From: Sphaerimonospora mesophila NBRC 14179 = JCM 3151
GTDB taxonomy: Bacteria > Actinomycetota > Actinomycetes > Streptosporangiales > Streptosporangiaceae
Direction of reading: 5' to 3'
DNA length: 43,333 bases
Assembly: GCA_001552515.1 (NCBI GenBank)
Contig: BCRI01000055.1
Location: 1 to 43,333 of the forward strand
The position numbers were made by a program, and so were the translations under genes. The notes beneath the pieces are model-generated. The model had not been told where the DNA came from, made no database searches, and worked only from the letters and a program-made list of their open reading frames with translations. Below are positions 28,076 to 35,496 of this stretch, piece by piece (the first letter of the stretch is position 1; every line of letters starts with the position of its first letter).

Positions 28076-28990
28076 ATGGACACCACCACCACCACGGCCG
28101 CCGCCGCAGGACAGTTCCCTCTGGGCGGTGACCTGCCGGTCAACCGGCTCGGCTTCGGCGCGATGAGGCTCGCCCTCGGCGGCTCCGTCCGCACCTTCGA
28201 GGCCGGCATCGCCGTGCTGCGCCGGGCCGCGGAGCTCGGCGTGAACCACATCGACACCGCGGGCTTCTACGGGTTCGGTGACCTTTCCGCGCACGAGTTG
28301 ATCCGCGAAGCGCTGTCGCCGTACCCGGAGGACCTGGTGGTCGCCACCAAGGTCGGTCCGCTCCTCGAGGGCGGCGTGGTGCCCACCGGCCAGGCCGCCG
28401 CCGGTCAACTACGCGGTCTGGTCGAGGAGGATCTGCGCCGCCTCGGGCGGGACCATCTCGATCTGGTCTACCTGCGAGTGGGCGGCATGGGCCCGGCAGG
28501 CGGCGAATCGATCGGTGAACGCTTCGCCGCGCTCGCGGAGCTTCGCGGCGAAGGGCTGATCCGGCACCTCGGCATCAGCAATGTCGACGCCGTCCAACTC
28601 GCCGAGGCACGGTCCATCGCCCCGGTCGCCGCGGTGCAGAACCATTTCCACATCCACTTCACCGGCGATTCCGGCGTACTCGCTCAGTGCGAGCAGGAGG
28701 GCATCGCCTATGTCCCATATTTCCCGCTCGGCGGCGGCGGGGCACGGATCGACCACGCCCGTCTCAGGGATGTCGCCGGCCGCCACGGGGCCACCACCGC
28801 GCAGGTCGCCCTGGCCTGGCTGCTGGCCAGGTCACCCGTGACACTGCCCATCCCCGGAACCGGTTCGCTCGACCACCTGACCGAGAACATCGCGGCGGCC
28901 GGACTTCGCCTCACCGGCCACGACCTGGCCGAGTTGGGCGGACGAGACGGTGAGGCCGACCCGGCGGACGCCGAGAAGCCGACGAGCTGA
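28076..28990 (+). CDS. aldo/keto reductase
   Basis: Protein of 304 aa with the AKR barrel: LGFGAMRLALGG, GVNHIDTAGFYGFGDLSAHELI (catalytic Asp and Tyr), LVVATKVGP (catalytic Lys), RHLGISNVDAVQLAEA, PIPGTGSLDHLTEN (NADPH binding). At the place of the catalytic His (usually LxLLHRPD) the sequence is LDLVYLRVGG, so that His is Arg; this is also seen in a subgroup of bacterial AKRs. An N-terminal Thr run (MDTTTTT) precedes the domain. AGGAG lies upstream of the ATG. Probably co-transcribed with the TIM-barrel gene under TetR control. Confidence 0.9.
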   Translation: MDTTTTTAAAAGQFPLGGDLPVNRLGFGAMRLALGGSVRTFEAGIAVLRRAAELGVNHIDTAGFYGFGDLSAHELIREALSPYPEDLVVATKVGPLLEGGVVPTGQAAAGQLRGLVEEDLRRLGRDHLDLVYLRVGGMGPAGGESIGERFAALAELRGEGLIRHLGISNVDAVQLAEARSIAPVAAVQNHFHIHFTGDSGVLAQCEQEGIAYVPYFPLGGGGARIDHARLRDVAGRHGATTAQVALAWLLARSPVTLPIPGTGSLDHLTENIAAAGLRLTGHDLAELGGRDGEADPADAEKPTS

Positions 28991-29181
28991 CCCGCCAGCG
29001 GGCGGCCTGCCGTACCGTCGCCGTTTTCAGCTCTTTTCACGCGGCCGACCCGGCCGATCACGGCTGACCTGGCCGGGCGCACGCGGGAGAGGGACGCCGA
29101 CGGCGACGGTCTTGACCGATGCCGTTCAGCGATCGGACTCTGTTCGTCAGATCCGTTCCCGACAGGGTGGAGAGGACACAG

Positions 29182-29988
29182 ATGAGACGCCGCAGATCGC
29201 TCCTCCGTCTCGTCGCGGCGATCGCGGTCGCCGGTCCGGCGATGGCGGCCCTCACCCCGGCGAGCGCGGCCTCCTGGGAGACGGTCATCGCCCCGTCCTC
29301 GTTCAACGACTACAACGCGCTCGCCGCCGAATGGGCGTACCTGTATCCCTGGGGCTCGGACCACAACGGCTCCGCCCGGATGTACGGCTCGGCCACCGAC
29401 CACAACCACGTCTCGCTGTCCGGCGGGGTGCTGACGCTGCGGGCCGCCCGCATCAACTGGAATGAGGGCACCAGCGGTTCCAGCCCGCACCTGCCGATCC
29501 GCTACCACTCCGGCGCGGTGCACGCCCGCGATCAGGTCGTGGTCAACGACCAGTTCCCGAACTGGGAGGTCAAAGGCGATTTCCAGGCTCCCTCGGCCCG
29601 GGGCACCTGGCCGGCGTTCTGGCTGACCGGCGTGAACAGCTGGCCGCCGGAGAGCGACATCCTGGAGTTCAAGGGCGACAACCGCAACTGGTTCAACACG
29701 TTCCGTACGTCCTCGGACGTGGACAGCACGATCGTGGGCGTGTCGTCGCCGGGATCGTGGCACAACTACCGCGCCTGGATCACCAAGGTCAGCGCCACCG
29801 ACGTGGACATCCACTACTACATCGACGGCCAGTGGAAGGCGGTGCACCATGCCCGCGGGTTCGTGGGCAAGCCGATGTGGCTGATCATCAACCTGCAGAT
29901 GGAGGGATCTTCCGGCTCGCCGGGCCCGAGCGCGGACACCTACTATCGGGCCCGCGACGTCTACGTCGGGCGCAGCCGGAACTACTGA
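29182..29988 (+). CDS. secreted GH16-like (concanavalin-fold) polysaccharide hydrolase
   Basis: Protein of 268 aa. Signal peptide about 1-30 (RRRRSLLRLVAAIAVAGPAMAALTPASAAS). The rest is a jelly-roll domain with the GH16 catalytic signature ESDILE (157-162), i.e. E-x-D-x-x-E, followed by FKGDNRNWFNTF. AVHARDQVVVNDQFPNWEVKGDFQ and GTWPAFWLTG are the typical strands before it. The polymer cleaved cannot be told from sequence alone (beta-glucan, agar-like or other). GAGAGGA lies 6 bases upstream of the ATG. Confidence 0.85.
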   Translation: MRRRRSLLRLVAAIAVAGPAMAALTPASAASWETVIAPSSFNDYNALAAEWAYLYPWGSDHNGSARMYGSATDHNHVSLSGGVLTLRAARINWNEGTSGSSPHLPIRYHSGAVHARDQVVVNDQFPNWEVKGDFQAPSARGTWPAFWLTGVNSWPPESDILEFKGDNRNWFNTFRTSSDVDSTIVGVSSPGSWHNYRAWITKVSATDVDIHYYIDGQWKAVHHARGFVGKPMWLIINLQMEGSSGSPGPSADTYYRARDVYVGRSRNY

Positions 29989-30009
29989 CCACCCTTTCCG
30001 GAGGCGTAC

Positions 30010-30051
30010 GGCGGGGCGGGCCGGGCCGGCGCATGACAGGCCCGCCCCGCC
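30010..30051. terminator. strong bidirectional hairpin between convergent genes
   Basis: GGCGGGGCGGGCC (30010-30022) and GGCCCGCCCCGCC (30039-30051) form a perfect 13-bp stem between the GH16-like gene and the Spo0M-like gene. No U-tract. Confidence 0.7.
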
Positions 30052-30093
30052 GGCGCGGGGGTGAGGCTCAGAGTGTGGTGGAACCCGGCGGGG

Positions 30094-31101
30094 TCACCAC
30101 TCCTCTTCCTCTTCCTCCTCGCCCTCGATGAGGTCGCCGATCTCGTCGATCGCCTCGGCCGCGACGAGACCGCCGACCACTCCGGCGGCTCCGGCCGCGG
30201 CGACCATGCCCCATCCGGGTCCGCCGCCGTGGTGGTCTCCCCCGTACGGCCGATGCACCTGGTGCCCGTACTGCTCGTACTGCTCGTGGTGTCCGTACGG
30301 CTCGTGGCCGTCGTGGACACCGGCCGTGCCGTACCGCGACAGCGCGGCCAGCCAGCCGCCGATCTCCGCGGCCCAGTCCCGATGCAGGGCCTCGTCGTGG
30401 CCGACGCTCCAGCGACCGAAGGAGTCCCCACCGTAGTCGTGGCGACCACCGCGCCTGTCGGCCTCCAGGATGACGTCCATCCCGCCGGGCGTGGTCGCGA
30501 AGGTCAGCTCGACCTCGCCGACCTGCCCCGCGTGGTCGGACGGCGGATAGAACTCGATCTCCTGGTAGAACGGCAGGTGCTGATCGACCCCGCGGAGGTG
30601 GCCCATCTCCAGGTCGGCGCTCTTGAAGTGGAACCCGAGTTGGGCGAAGGCCCGCAGCACGGCCTCCTGCGCGGGCAGCGGCGTGATCTCGAAGGCGTCC
30701 AGGTCGCCCTTGTCGACGGCCTTGGCGATGGCCAGTTCGGTGCGCACGCCCATCACCATGCCGTGCAGCGGCCGGCCCATCACCTCGGTGATCGGGCTCT
30801 CCCACGGGACGGGGAGCTCGAAGGCGATGGCGCGATGCTCGTCGGCGCGCAGCGTGAACGGCCCGGCGACCTCGGTGCGGAGGAACTCGACGAGACCGGT
30901 CTGCTCGTCCTCGCCGTGCTCGGCCTCGATCCGGGTGACCAGACCGAGGGCGACGTGCTCGATGTCGGCGTCGAAGTCGCCGCCCGCCAGGCGGACCTCG
31001 CCGCGCAGCGGGTCGCCTGGCCGTACCCGCGGGGTGGCCAGAACGGTGTCCACCGAGGGGGCGCCGACGCCGAAGGCTCCCAGCATCCGTTTGAAGACCA
31101 C
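30094..31101 (-). CDS. Spo0M-like sporulation-control protein
   Basis: Protein of 335 aa. The N-terminal 250 residues match the arrestin-like SpoOM fold: MVFKRMLGAFGVGAPSVDTVLATPRVRPGDPLRGEV, IEHVALGLVTRIE, FELPVPWESPITEV, GVRTELAIAKAVDKGDLDAFEITPLPAQEAVLRA, MDVILEADRR. Spo0M affects sporulation in Bacillus; in actinomycetes its role is less clear. The C-terminal 85 residues are His/Tyr/Gly-rich (EPYGHHEQYEQYGHQVHRPYGG), then a short hydrophobic glycine-rich segment (GMVAAAGAAGVVGGLVAAEA) and a run of seven Glu before a final Trp. The GTG start has GAGAGGAAA upstream. Confidence 0.9.
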   Translation of the reverse strand: MVFKRMLGAFGVGAPSVDTVLATPRVRPGDPLRGEVRLAGGDFDADIEHVALGLVTRIEAEHGEDEQTGLVEFLRTEVAGPFTLRADEHRAIAFELPVPWESPITEVMGRPLHGMVMGVRTELAIAKAVDKGDLDAFEITPLPAQEAVLRAFAQLGFHFKSADLEMGHLRGVDQHLPFYQEIEFYPPSDHAGQVGEVELTFATTPGGMDVILEADRRGGRHDYGGDSFGRWSVGHDEALHRDWAAEIGGWLAALSRYGTAGVHDGHEPYGHHEQYEQYGHQVHRPYGGDHHGGGPGWGMVAAAGAAGVVGGLVAAEAIDEIGDLIEGEEEEEEEW

Positions 31102-31216
31102 GGTTTCCTCTCTCCAGTCAGACCGATGTGATCTTCCCTCAAACGATCACCATCGGGCCAGGGTTCCCGACACGCCGAAGCGGATCGGGAACCCCGTCTG
31201 ACCGGCCGGGCCCGGG

Positions 31217-32020
31217 TCAGCGGAGCAGGCCGACCCCCGCGTAGCCATCGACACCGGGGAGAGGGGGAAGCTGGGGCTCCCCCTCCTCGGGACGCCAGTT
31301 CTCCGTGGGCACAAGTCCCGGCTCGACCAGCTCGAACCCGTCGAAGAAGCGCAGGATCTCGGCGTGCGAGCGAGGCGTCACCGCGCCGGCCGAGGTCTTC
31401 TTGTAGAGCTCGCGGCCCTCGCGGATCTTCTCCGGCTCGAGGTCGCCGTACGACAGGTGACTGATCGCCATGCCGCTTCCGACGGCCAGGCGGTCGCGCA
31501 GCGTCTTCACGATCCGCTCGGCGTCCTCGTCCTCGGGGACGAAGTGCAGCACGGCGAGCATGAGCAGGCCGACCGGCTTGTCGAAGTCGAGGTGCTCGGT
31601 GACCCTGGGGTTGTCCAGAATGGTCTCCGGATTCCGCATGTCGCCGTCCACGACGATGGTCTGCGGGTTGTCCTCAAGCAGGGCGCGCCCGTGGCTGAGC
31701 ACGATGGGGTCGTTGTCGACGTACACGATCCGGGACTCGGGCGCCACCCGCAGCGCCACCTGGTGCACGTTCTCCTGGGTCGGCAGGCCGGTGCCGATGT
31801 CGAGGAACTGACGGATCCCGCTCTCACACATGAGCCGTACGGCTCGGCTCAGGAAGCGCCGGTTGGCCTGCACCCCCTCTCGGACGTTCGGCGTGAGCTC
31901 GATCAGCTTCTCCGCCGCAGCCCGGTCGGAGGCGAAGTTGTCCTTGCCGCCGAGCAGGTAGTCGTAGATTCGGGCCACACTCGGAACAGTCGGATCGACT
32001 CCCGCCGGCACTCTTTCCAT
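31217..32020 (-). CDS. SAM-dependent methyltransferase, PF04672 (DUF574) family
   Basis: Protein of 267 aa. Family wording throughout: VPSVARIYDYLLGGKDNFASDRAAAEKL, NRRFLSRAVRLMCESGIRQFLDIGTGLPTQENVHQVA (SAM-binding motif I, DIGTGLPT), RIVYVDNDPIVLSHGRALL, VGLLMLAVLHFVPEDEDAERIV, EILRFFDGFELVEPGLV. These proteins are abundant in actinomycetes; substrates are mostly unknown. It is divergent from the small membrane protein encoded at 32164-32580. Confidence 0.92.
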   Translation of the reverse strand: MERVPAGVDPTVPSVARIYDYLLGGKDNFASDRAAAEKLIELTPNVREGVQANRRFLSRAVRLMCESGIRQFLDIGTGLPTQENVHQVALRVAPESRIVYVDNDPIVLSHGRALLEDNPQTIVVDGDMRNPETILDNPRVTEHLDFDKPVGLLMLAVLHFVPEDEDAERIVKTLRDRLAVGSGMAISHLSYGDLEPEKIREGRELYKKTSAGAVTPRSHAEILRFFDGFELVEPGLVPTENWRPEEGEPQLPPLPGVDGYAGVGLLR

Positions 32021-32163
32021 CAGCCATCACCGCCTGAGACGCGTCTTTTGTGGATCTTAACCGAGCAATCGAGCGGTGTGCGCCGTCAGCGGCGGTGTGT
32101 ACACGTTTGAGACCTTGAACCCTGGATAGCTGGGCTTCCGATCGTCGCTTACGGAGGAGCCGA

Positions 32164-32580
32164 ATGTCCGGGTCGAAGCCCTCATCCCCCATCATGCCGT
32201 CCGACATCGGTTCACGGCTTTCGCCGTTCGACCGCTTCGCCACCGCCGCCGCGGCGTTCGTGTCCCGGGCCTGGTTCTTCGTCATGTGCGTGTCGTTGGT
32301 GTTGGTGTGGGCGCCGTCGTTCTTCGTCCTGCGCGACATGGACACCTGGCAGTTGATCATCAACACCGTCACCACGATCGTGACCTTCCTGCTGGTCGCG
32401 TTGCTGCAGAACACCCAGACCCGGGCCAACGACGCCGTGCAGCACAAGCTCAACGCCATCGCCGAGGGCCTGGCCCAGGTGCTCACCCACCTCAACGCGG
32501 AGTACGACGACGAGGAGCAGCGGCGCGAGGTCGGCGAGCTGCGGTCGGCCGTCGGCCTGGAGGACAAGGAAAGCGCCTGA
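32164..32580 (+). CDS. low-affinity iron permease-like membrane protein (PF04120)
   Basis: Protein of 138 aa with two membrane segments (WFFVMCVSLVLVWAPSFFV, TWQLIINTVTTIVTFLLVALLQ) followed by NTQTRANDAVQHKLNAIAEGL, the signature of the PF04120 family. Despite the family name, these short bacterial proteins are not shown to transport iron. The C-terminal helix is acidic. GGAGGAG lies 4 bases before the ATG. Confidence 0.85.
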   Translation: MSGSKPSSPIMPSDIGSRLSPFDRFATAAAAFVSRAWFFVMCVSLVLVWAPSFFVLRDMDTWQLIINTVTTIVTFLLVALLQNTQTRANDAVQHKLNAIAEGLAQVLTHLNAEYDDEEQRREVGELRSAVGLEDKESA

Positions 32581-32714
32581 CCTCCGCTGTACGGTTTCCG
32601 CCCGCGCCATCACCCGTCCGGCGGGACGCTGCCATGGGCATGAGGCGGCATCTCTGCTGCGCGCCGTTTTGGACGGCAGCCGGACGGCGACCGGATTCAC
32701 ACCATGAAATAATC

Positions 32715-32776
32715 CCCCCTTAAGCCTAAAACAGACTGATATCACACTATAGGCTAATTATCCGACAGCAAGGGGG
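32715..32776. other. nested inverted repeats in an AT-rich intergenic region
   Basis: CCCCCTT (32715-32721) pairs with AAGGGGG (32770-32776), and inside it AGCCTA (32723-32728) pairs with TAGGCT (32750-32755). Both arms are perfect and correctly nested, so one RNA or DNA structure of about 62 bases can form. The surroundings (32700-32830) are markedly AT-rich. The rest of the 32581-32847 gap shows nothing else recognisable. It could be a leader structure, an operator pair or the end of an acquired segment. Confidence 0.4.
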
Positions 32777-32847
32777 ACAGACCACAACTCGAATTATGAA
32801 CCGGGCATACTCAGTAACGAGGTCACCCGGACTGGATAGGACGACAG

Positions 32848-33018
32848 ATGTGCGGTCTACTTGCCATGGCACCACCTACCCGGGATCTGCTGCCTACACA
32901 GCGAGGGCCATGGCATGAGACTGTTGACACCGATGTGGCGACAACTCACTACCGTAGAGGCCAGAAGATGGCTGGCCGCTCATGGTCTGCTTCTCGTAAC
33001 CGAGGCCACCGTGAATGA
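32848..33018 (+). CDS. possible small ORF, 56 aa, starting MCGLLA
   Basis: The ATG (32848) has GGATAGGACGACAG directly upstream, a reasonable ribosome-binding site. The product starts MCGLLAMAPPTRDLLPTQRG and ends at TGA 33016-33018. It overlaps the dioxygenase remnant in another frame. MCG- is how class II glutamine amidotransferases begin, so this may be a degraded N-terminus, a real small protein, or chance. Confidence 0.2.
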   Translation: MCGLLAMAPPTRDLLPTQRGPWHETVDTDVATTHYRRGQKMAGRSWSASRNRGHRE

Positions 33019-33337
33019 ACTCACCTCGTTTCTCGGCGACTGGACGGTTCCCTACTCTCACCCTCATGAGAACAGCCCCGGGATCACCGTCATCCGGCCG
33101 CTTTCGGTGCGCGGCGAGAACCACACCGGATTCACACATCACCCTTTGGCCCTGCACACCGACCGTGCCCACTCGAGTGTGCCACCCACGATAGTGGGCT
33201 GCCTTTACACCCGGCCTGCCGCGGACGGCGGTGAATCCCTGCTTCTGGATGGGGCCGAAATCATCCGGACAGTCGAGCACAGAACCTTGCTCTCCGAGGC
33301 CCGACACGTCGTCCTGAGAGCCAGGGGACGCCCCTGA
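32915..33337 (+). pseudogene. truncated TauD/TfdA-like Fe(II)/2-oxoglutarate dioxygenase
   Basis: From the ATG at 32915 the frame gives RRWLAAHGLLLVTEATVNELTSFL, NSPGITVIRPLSVRGENHTGFTHHPLALHTDRAH, PPTIVGCLYTRPAADGGESLLLDGAEI. The HTD triad start (His and Asp iron ligands) and the GGESLLLDG turn are typical of TauD-like dioxygenases. The frame stops after about 140 codons of roughly 300, so the distal His and the 2-oxoglutarate Arg are missing. The following DNA joins a different coding frame (TPR protein) that lacks its own N-terminus, which suggests a deletion fused the two. Confidence 0.65.
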
Positions 33338-33537
33338 CCTCCTGTCATGTCTCTCACCACCGGCTCGAAGCGCTACCGCATCCGGTACAGAGACGATCAG
33401 ATAGGCCGGCCGCACGCGGCGACCATCAGCGCGCAGAGCCATATTTCGTCACCTTCCTTGCCATAGTCGAACGCAACCGCGGAGACGTTGCCAGTCTGCG
33501 CAAAGCGGTTGAATATTCGCGCAGGGCGGCCGTCGAC

Positions 33538-34155
33538 ATGCCGGATGTCGCGGGAGTGGTGCACCAGTTGGCCGCCTTCATGGCAGAATACCTCGAGCGA
33601 AGATCGGCCCCACCGGCGAAGAGTGAGATTAAAGAAGCCGAGCAATGTGTAGATAGGGCTATAACATCGAGCAATGGTCGGATCGCCCACTATCATGAAA
33701 CAAAAGCACGCATCCTCGCACTCCGACGAGATTTCGATTCCGCTCGCATCTCCCTTACTCGGGCCATCGAACTGGAACCGCGCGACGGCCGTGATCACCA
33801 TAGGCGACTGACGCACTACCACACCACACGAATACGGATCGATCTGCTGGAACAGCAGGCCCGCTGGGACGAAATGCAGGAAACCGGTCGACGGGAGTTG
33901 ATGGAGTTCAAAAACCAGCAACTCCAGCTGATGGGGTTGCTCGCCGCGGTGGTGGCGTTGATCGCCACAGGAGGGAGCATCGCCGGCCAGAGCAAACCCG
34001 CGGACGGGGCTGCTCTCATCCAGGTGATGGCAGGAGCCGTCGTCATCGTCTTCTCAGCCTTCTCGTTGATGACCGCGCGATCCTTGTGGCGCGTGTTCGT
34101 CTCCTTCCTCGCCGGCGTGGCACTGATGGTGATTCCACATCTCTTAGGACGGTGA
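33538..34155 (+). CDS. TPR-like protein with C-terminal membrane segments, probably 5'-truncated
   Basis: From the first in-frame ATG the protein has 205 aa. Residues 1-110 are TPR-like helices (EAEQCVDRAITSSNGRIAHYHETKARILALRRDFDSARISLTRAIELEP). An amphipathic segment and about three hydrophobic stretches follow (LMGLLAAVVALIATGGSIAG, LIQVMAGAVVIVFSAFSLMTA, VFVSFLAGVALMVIPHLLG). Coding-like sequence in the same frame extends upstream to about 33350 (AEPYFVTFLAIVERNRGDVASLRKAVEYSRRAA, another TPR-like pair) with no ATG, GTG or TTG, so the original gene was longer. Its stop overlaps the next start (GTGA). Base composition is lower in GC than the window. Confidence 0.6.
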   Translation: MPDVAGVVHQLAAFMAEYLERRSAPPAKSEIKEAEQCVDRAITSSNGRIAHYHETKARILALRRDFDSARISLTRAIELEPRDGRDHHRRLTHYHTTRIRIDLLEQQARWDEMQETGRRELMEFKNQQLQLMGLLAAVVALIATGGSIAGQSKPADGAALIQVMAGAVVIVFSAFSLMTARSLWRVFVSFLAGVALMVIPHLLGR

Positions 34156-34991
34156 GGAGACTGTTCGAAGTCGTTGATGTGACGCAGAGCCCCGGTTCGA
34201 AGACGAGGCCGACGGAGGATCGGACCGGAGCCTCGGGAAATCTCGCCTGGGTCATAGACGGAGCGACCGACTTCACCGAGGAAAGAACACTACCTGCGGC
34301 ATCGAACGTCCAATGGCTGGTGGATCTCGTCGATCAGTGTCTGCGTAAAATCGGTCCTGGTGCCGGCTCCATGACCGGCGACGATGTTTTCACGGCTGTG
34401 GGAAGAGACGTCCGAACACGACTGGCCGAGATCTCTCCGGCCAGGCTGCGCAATCACCCCTGCTGCTCGATCGGTCTCGCCGTCCTTCATGACGACACCG
34501 TCGAGCTGGGACGCATCGGCGACACCACTCTTGTCGCCTATCGCGAATCACAAGTCGTCCGAGAGGTCGGTACCGATTTCTTCGAGGAACGTGAGGCGCG
34601 TGCCGTCGAACAGGCCAAGTCAGGGCGGCAGACGAGACAAGAGATCATAGACGCGATGTTCGTCCGACGGCTGGAGTACATCACAGGCGGGTACGACGAA
34701 TCAGTTTTCTCCGGCCATCCTGACGCGGTGTTCAAAGTCCATGCGGAGACTTTTCCAGTGGAGAGCGTGGACGCTCTACTACTCTGCACCGACGGGTTCG
34801 CCAGGGCGGTCGTGGATTATCAAATATTTCCTGACTGGCAAAGTCTTGGACGTCATGCGCACCAGCGAGGGCTCGGCGACATCACCTCCCAGATAAGACG
34901 GCACGAATCAGACCCGGCACGGGTGGCAGGGTCCGAGAAGTTCAAAAACGCCGACGACTTGGCAGCGATTCTCCTGAGCATCGAAAGGTGA
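34152..34991 (+). CDS. PP2C-like protein phosphatase
   Basis: Protein of 279 aa from a GTG that overlaps the TPR gene's stop. PP2C landmarks are present: WVIDGATDFTEE (motif with metal-binding Asp), IGLAVLHDDTVELGRIGDTTLVAYR, VDALLLCTDGFARAVVD, and FKNADDLAAILLSI (final Asp pair). It should be a metal-dependent Ser/Thr phosphatase of the cytoplasm. It is flanked by a membrane TPR protein and a NUDIX hydrolase with overlapping or near-overlapping ends, so the three are one transcription unit. Substrate unknown. Confidence 0.8.
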   Translation: MRRLFEVVDVTQSPGSKTRPTEDRTGASGNLAWVIDGATDFTEERTLPAASNVQWLVDLVDQCLRKIGPGAGSMTGDDVFTAVGRDVRTRLAEISPARLRNHPCCSIGLAVLHDDTVELGRIGDTTLVAYRESQVVREVGTDFFEEREARAVEQAKSGRQTRQEIIDAMFVRRLEYITGGYDESVFSGHPDAVFKVHAETFPVESVDALLLCTDGFARAVVDYQIFPDWQSLGRHAHQRGLGDITSQIRRHESDPARVAGSEKFKNADDLAAILLSIER

Positions 34992-34999
34992 GAACTAAA

Positions 35000-35467
35000 A
35001 TGGACGGACCGGACCGGATCCGCAGCAACGGCATGCCGGAATATATGGTCGAGCGCAACCCGGGGTATTTCGAATATCAGCTCCCGATATCGGTGAAACT
35101 CGTCATCGACATGGACGGCAAGGTCCCCCTGCTGATGAACGAGCGCGACGAGTGGGAGTTGCCCGGCGGGAAGCTCGAGGTGGGGGAGACTCCGGAGGTC
35201 TGCGTCTGCCGAGAGGTCTTCGAGGAACTCAACATCACGGTGACCGTGGAAGAGATCATCGACACCTGGGTCTACGAGATCACGCCACTGCGCCATACGT
35301 TCATCGTGAGTTTCGGCGCTACATACACCGGCGACGAAGAGATCCGCAGCTCGAACGAGCACAAGGAGCTGGGCATCTTCGCCTATGCCGACGTCCCGGC
35401 CCTCCGCATGCCTGGGCCGTACAAGCGGACGATCGAAAAATGGCGGAAGATCGTTTCCGCTCGTTGA
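35000..35467 (+). CDS. NUDIX hydrolase
   Basis: Protein of 155 aa. The Nudix box is complete: GGKLEVGETPEVCVCREVFEELNI (G-x5-E-x7-RE-x-x-EE-x-x), preceded by WELP. The family hydrolyses nucleoside diphosphates linked to another moiety; the substrate cannot be read from sequence. The ATG at 35000 is chosen because AAAGGTGAG lies 6 bases upstream; a GTG at 34988, overlapping the phosphatase stop, is the alternative. It is the last gene of the TPR-PP2C-NUDIX unit and is followed by the broken P450 gene on the other strand. Confidence 0.88.
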   Translation: MDGPDRIRSNGMPEYMVERNPGYFEYQLPISVKLVIDMDGKVPLLMNERDEWELPGGKLEVGETPEVCVCREVFEELNITVTVEEIIDTWVYEITPLRHTFIVSFGATYTGDEEIRSSNEHKELGIFAYADVPALRMPGPYKRTIEKWRKIVSAR

Positions 35468-35496
35468 TTTCCACTCGCTGGTTTCCGCCCGCCACC

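Noticed and set aside
26894-28408. Long minus-strand frame continuing upstream of the TetR gene
   Set aside because: Antisense to the TIM-barrel gene. The TetR start lies at 26893 or 26890, with a 28-bp operator directly upstream, so the longer frame is not coding.
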